Shown here piece after piece: positions 60,617 to 64,000 of a stretch of DNA of 64,000 nucleotides. A program made the translations under genes and the position numbers. Positions within the stretch are counted from its first letter, which is position 1; the number at the start of each line of letters is the position of its first letter. The DNA is taken from contig NZ_JACHJB010000001.1 in the NCBI RefSeq assembly GCF_014207745.1, positions 3,286,001-3,350,000 on the forward strand. The letters are read 5' to 3'. A model generated the notes under the pieces. The model was given only the letters and a program-made list of their open reading frames with translations, was not told where the DNA came from and searched no databases. Source of the DNA: Nonomuraea muscovyensis (GTDB lineage: Bacteria; Actinomycetota; Actinomycetes; Streptosporangiales; Streptosporangiaceae).

Positions 60617-61402
60617 TTACATCTGTGCCACGTGAACGTTGCCGTGGTGGTCGCGCAGGCGCTGCAGCGTCTCGGCGGGGGCGTGGGAGTCGACCACAAT
60701 GGCGTCGAAGTCGTCGAGCGGCGCGACCCGGTGCAGCGCCACCCGGGCGAGCTTGGAGTGGTCGACGGCCAGGATGCGGCGGGTGCCCGAGCGCAGCATC
60801 GCCCGCTTGACCAGCACGATCTCCTGCTCCTGGTGGAAGGCGTACCGCTCGGACAAGGCCGAGGTGGAGACCACGACCGCGTCGGTGCTCACCGCCTCCA
60901 CCGCGTCGACGCAGCCGAGGCCGAGGAACGAGTCATGCGTGGCGTGATATTCGCCGCCGAGCGCGATGAGCCGGACGTCGGGGCTTTTCACGAGCAGCCT
61001 GATGATCTCCAGGAAGTTGGTCAGCACGGTGAGCGGCGCCGTCTCCTGCAGGTGGCGGGCCACGGCCAGCGCAGTGGTGGAGTCGTCGAGCATGACCGAG
61101 CTGCCCGGCTCGATCAGCCCCGCCACCAGCCGGCCGATCGCGTCCTTCTCGGCCGTGTGCGCCTCGATCCGGTAGGCGATGTTGCTCTCGAAGACGTTGG
61201 AGGCCTGGGCGGTGGCGCCCCCGCGGACCTTGCGCACCATGCCCTGGCGCTCCAGCTCGTCCAGATCGCGGTGGACGGTCATCACGCTGACTGAGAAGAT
61301 CTCCGCCAGGTCTGTGACCGAAGCGGAACCGTGACGCACGACGTGCTCGGCCATGCCCTGTCGCCGAGACGACCTGTTGGAGGTGTGCTGCCCCGTGTTC
61401 AC
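60617..61402 (-). CDS. DeoR-family transcriptional regulator
   Basis: A 261-aa repressor. The HTH is GSASVTDLAEIFSVSVMTVH with RDLDELERQGMVRKVRGGA (residues about 28-66), followed by the DeoR sensor domain for phosphorylated sugars (SVMLDDSTTALAVARHLQE, VDHSKLARVALHRVAPL). GTG 61402 has AGGGG 5 nt upstream; the frame extends further but without family sequence. It sits between, and probably controls, the isomerase and the divergent rhamnosidase. Confidence 0.88.
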   Translation of the reverse strand: MNTGQHTSNRSSRRQGMAEHVVRHGSASVTDLAEIFSVSVMTVHRDLDELERQGMVRKVRGGATAQASNVFESNIAYRIEAHTAEKDAIGRLVAGLIEPGSSVMLDDSTTALAVARHLQETAPLTVLTNFLEIIRLLVKSPDVRLIALGGEYHATHDSFLGLGCVDAVEAVSTDAVVVSTSALSERYAFHQEQEIVLVKRAMLRSGTRRILAVDHSKLARVALHRVAPLDDFDAIVVDSHAPAETLQRLRDHHGNVHVAQM

Positions 61403-61488
61403 TGAGCCCCTATCTCGCTCGGACGGCCGTGAATCATACCCTTGACACCCTCCCGGGTGACTCGTAGCCTCCCTGAAACCCGGCGTTT

Positions 61489-61515
61489 TTAACAAAGTCT
61501 TAGTTAACTTAACAA
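61489..61515. promoter_or_regulatory. TTAACAA direct repeats in the deoR-rhamnosidase promoter
   Basis: TTAACAA at 61489-61495 and 61509-61515, exactly 20 bp apart, with palindrome AGTTAACT (61502-61509) between. Two helical turns apart on one face, as expected for a DeoR operator. Confidence 0.5.
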
Positions 61516-61537
61516 CGCCTGGTCGTTGGAGGTGGGT

Positions 61538-64000
61538 ATGGGTCCGGTGCCGTATGGCCTGCGCTGCGGTCATCGCGTCACCCCGCTGGGCGTGGCAGAT
61601 TCCCCTCTGCTGTCCTGGCAGCTGCGAGGCGCCGACCCGGTCGCCTTCCAGGTGGAGGTCGGCGGCGTCTGGTCAAGCGGCCGCGTGACGGACCCGGCCG
61701 CGATCAGCGCCAGGTACGCCGGGCCGCCGCTCCGGCCCGGGACCAGGTACGACTGGCAGGTCACGCTCTGGGACCGCGACGGCACCCCGGGCACCGCCCG
61801 CTCGTGGTTCGAGACGGGCCTCGACACGTGGTCGGCGGCCTGGATCGCGGCCGATCCCGACGCGGTGGAGCACGTCGACCCGCCCACCGAGGGCGATCTG
61901 GCGCTGCGCGACCACGGGCTGCTGCCCTGCCCCCAGCTCCGCCGCGCCTTCCACGCCCGCTCCCGCGTGGCCGCCGCCCGGCTGCACATCAGCGCCAAGG
62001 GGCTCTACGCGGCCACGGTCAACGGCCACCGGGCGGGCGACGGGCGGCTCACCCCCGGGTGGACCGACTACCGCCGGCGCATCCAGTACCAGACCCTGGA
62101 CGTGACACGGTGGATCGCCGAGGGCGAGAACGTCCTGGGCGTCACGCTCGCCGACGGCTGGTGGAGCGGCTACGTCGGGTTCGACCCGCGCCGGCCCGGC
62201 TACCACTACGGCCGCTTCCCCGAGCTCATCGCCGAGCTGCACCTGACCTACGCCGACGGCTCCGCCGAGGTGGTCGGCACCGACGACGCCTGGCGCGTGG
62301 GCCACGGCCACGTCCGTTACGCCGACCTGCTCAAGGGCGAGTGCCACGACCTGCGCGCGGCGACGCCGGGCTGGGACCGTCCCGGCTTCGACGACGCCGG
62401 CTGGCGGCCGGTCGTGGTGACGGGTCGCGACCACACGCGGCTGGCGGCCTCGCCGGACGAGCCGGTCAGGGCGGTGCGCGAGATCGCCCCGGCCGCCGTC
62501 ACCCGCCTCGGTCCCGCCGCGCACCTGGTCGACTTCGGCCAGAACCTGGCGGGCCGGCTCCGCCTGGCTCTGCCCGAGCTGCGGCCGGGCACGCGGGTGG
62601 TGATCAGGCACGCCGAGACGCTGGACGGCGCCGGCCGGCTCGACACCGCCAACCTCCGCACGGCCGACGCGACCGACGTGCTCGTCAGCGCGGGGCCCGC
62701 CACGGTGTTCGAGCCGGACTTCACCTACCACGGCTTCCGCTACGCCGAGATCAGCGGGGTGGCGGACCTCGGCGAGGTGTCGGCCGTGGTGCTGCACAGC
62801 GACACGGCCTGGGCCGGCACGTTCGAGTGCTCCGACCCGGAGGTCAACCGGCTGCAGCGGAACATCGAGTGGGGCCAACGCGGCAACTTCGTCAGCGTGC
62901 CGACCGACTGCCCGCAGCGCGACGAGCGGCTGGGCTGGATGGCCGACGCCCAGGTGTTCCTGCCGGCAGCCTGCTTCAACGCCGACGTGGCCGCGTTCTT
63001 CGCCAAGTGGCTGCGCGACGTGCGCGACGCGCAGACCCCGGACGGCGGCTTCCCCAACGTGGCGCCCCGGCTCAGCGGCGTCGCCGAGGAGGGCGCGCCC
63101 GGCTGGGCGGACGCCGGCGTGCTCGTCCCCTGGCAGCTGTACCGCGTCTACGGCGACCCCGCCTTCCTGGACGTGGACTCGATGGCCGCGTGGGTGGACT
63201 TCGTGCACCGCCACAATCCCGACCTGATCTGGCGCGCCAGGACGGGCCCGCACTACGCCGACTGGCTGGCGCCCGGTCCGGCCACCCCGCGCGACCTGCT
63301 CGCCACCGCGTTCTTCCACCGCAGCGCCGACCTGACCGCCAGAGCCGCCGGCGTGCACGGCCGCACCGCCGACGAGGAGCGCCTGCGCCGGCTGGCCGGG
63401 GACATCAGGACGGCCTTTATTAAAACGTTCGCACCGGCACCGGGCAGGCTGGCGGGCGACACCCAGACCGGCTACCTGCTGGCCCTAGCCTTCGGCCTGC
63501 TGCCGCCGGAGTGGGTCGCCCCGGCCGCGCGGCGGCTCGCCGAACTGGTCGAGGAGCACGGCCCGCAGACCGGCTTCCTCGGCGTCAACCTGCTCTGCCC
63601 GGTGCTGTCCGCGCACGGCCGCGCCGACCTGGCGCACGCGCTGCTGCGCCGCACCGATCCTCCGTCCTGGCTCCACCAGGTACGCAACGGCGCCACCACG
63701 GTCTGGGAACGCTGGGACGGCAAGGGCGCCCCGTCCATGAACTCCTTCAACCACTACGCGTTCGGCTCGATCGGCGCCTGGCTGTACGGCGGCGTCGCCG
63801 GGATCGGCCAGGCCCCCGGCTCGGTGGCCTATCGAGAGCTGGTGATCCGCCCGCTCCCCGGCGACCTGTCCTGGGCGCGAGCCTCCTACGAGTCGGCGCG
63901 CGGCCGGATCGCCGTGTCGTGGGAACGCGCGGAGGGCGCCTTCCACCTCGCCGTGACCGTCCCGCCCGGCTCGACCGCAACTGTCCACCTGCCTGACGGC
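61538..64000 (+). CDS. GH78 alpha-L-rhamnosidase, C-terminus beyond the window
   Basis: 821 codons open to the last base. The N-terminal beta domains begin near residue 1 (no signal peptide) and include RRAFHARSRVAAARLHISAK and NGHRAGDGRLTPGWTDYRRR. The (alpha/alpha)6 catalytic domain holds the GH78 hallmark DCPQRDERLGWMADAQVF, and a later TVWERWDGKG with the second acidic residue. The closing beta domain has started by the window edge. GGAGG lies 5 nt before ATG 61538. It would release L-rhamnose from glycosides inside the cell. It is divergent from deoR. Confidence 0.92.
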   Translation, partial: MGPVPYGLRCGHRVTPLGVADSPLLSWQLRGADPVAFQVEVGGVWSSGRVTDPAAISARYAGPPLRPGTRYDWQVTLWDRDGTPGTARSWFETGLDTWSAAWIAADPDAVEHVDPPTEGDLALRDHGLLPCPQLRRAFHARSRVAAARLHISAKGLYAATVNGHRAGDGRLTPGWTDYRRRIQYQTLDVTRWIAEGENVLGVTLADGWWSGYVGFDPRRPGYHYGRFPELIAELHLTYADGSAEVVGTDDAWRVGHGHVRYADLLKGECHDLRAATPGWDRPGFDDAGWRPVVVTGRDHTRLAASPDEPVRAVREIAPAAVTRLGPAAHLVDFGQNLAGRLRLALPELRPGTRVVIRHAETLDGAGRLDTANLRTADATDVLVSAGPATVFEPDFTYHGFRYAEISGVADLGEVSAVVLHSDTAWAGTFECSDPEVNRLQRNIEWGQRGNFVSVPTDCPQRDERLGWMADAQVFLPAACFNADVAAFFAKWLRDVRDAQTPDGGFPNVAPRLSGVAEEGAPGWADAGVLVPWQLYRVYGDPAFLDVDSMAAWVDFVHRHNPDLIWRARTGPHYADWLAPGPATPRDLLATAFFHRSADLTARAAGVHGRTADEERLRRLAGDIRTAFIKTFAPAPGRLAGDTQTGYLLALAFGLLPPEWVAPAARRLAELVEEHGPQTGFLGVNLLCPVLSAHGRADLAHALLRRTDPPSWLHQVRNGATTVWERWDGKGAPSMNSFNHYAFGSIGAWLYGGVAGIGQAPGSVAYRELVIRPLPGDLSWARASYESARGRIAVSWERAEGAFHLAVTVPPGSTATVHLPDG

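Noticed and set aside
61673..63358. 561-codon antisense frame and 539-codon alternative frame in the GH78 region
   Set aside because: The frame from 61538 carries the GH78 hallmark motifs; the others are compositional shadows.

Overview
The window is high-GC DNA with frequent GTG and TTG starts, 4-nt ATGA/GTGA gene overlaps, a BldC-type regulator, a complete 14-gene nuo operon, and menaquinone rather than ubiquinone genes. This points to a filamentous actinomycete, probably of the order Streptosporangiales (Nonomuraea/Streptosporangium-like). The rank below order is inference.

Left third (1-33.7 kb) is mostly core respiratory DNA. The 3' end of hemL opens the window. An accessory block follows (DUF6069, a possible deleted wrbA copy, GDSL esterase, WrbA/TetR divergon, a 37-aa ORF coupled to an EamA exporter, LysR). 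Then comes the cytochrome c maturation set (histidine phosphatase, TlpA-like lipoprotein, CcdA, ResB, CcsB). In Mycobacterium tuberculosis hemL sits directly beside that set, so the accessory block looks like an insertion. Next are a PLDc_N protein, a cytoplasmic HExxH metallopeptidase with a 97-aa partner, a BldC-like regulator, DUF4229, a secreted beta-propeller, MenG, a MenJ-like reductase behind a perfect Rex box, nuoA-N, a polyprenyl diphosphate synthase and RarD. Together these make menaquinone and complex I, and the Rex site suggests NADH/NAD+ control.

Middle (33.8-40.6 kb) is a patchwork. An intact msrA is followed by a Phd/RelE module, a loose msrA 3' end, a secreted beta-helix protein, an RHH/PIN module, a second loose msrA 3' end, a wrecked vapBC, a DUF6326/TetR divergon with iterated operators, and an IS5-type transposase stub. 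This is the most unusual part of the window.

Right third (40.7-64 kb) is mainly carbohydrate use. It holds a GH5 enzyme fused to a polytopic membrane domain. A leftward operon of seven genes follows: class V aminotransferase, sugar-binding lipoprotein, two permeases, GH36-like alpha-galactosidase, LacI, and a six-hairpin glycosidase. Then come an MFS exporter, a membrane-anchored unknown, a Pr6Pr protein, a degenerate metallo-beta-lactamase-fold protein divergent from MerR, and a four-gene operon (proline/serine-rich helical protein, membrane protein, two YbaB/EbfC proteins). The window ends in an arabinose/fucose-isomerase-like gene, a DeoR regulator and a GH78 rhamnosidase cut by the window edge. 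No tRNA, rRNA or CRISPR array was seen.
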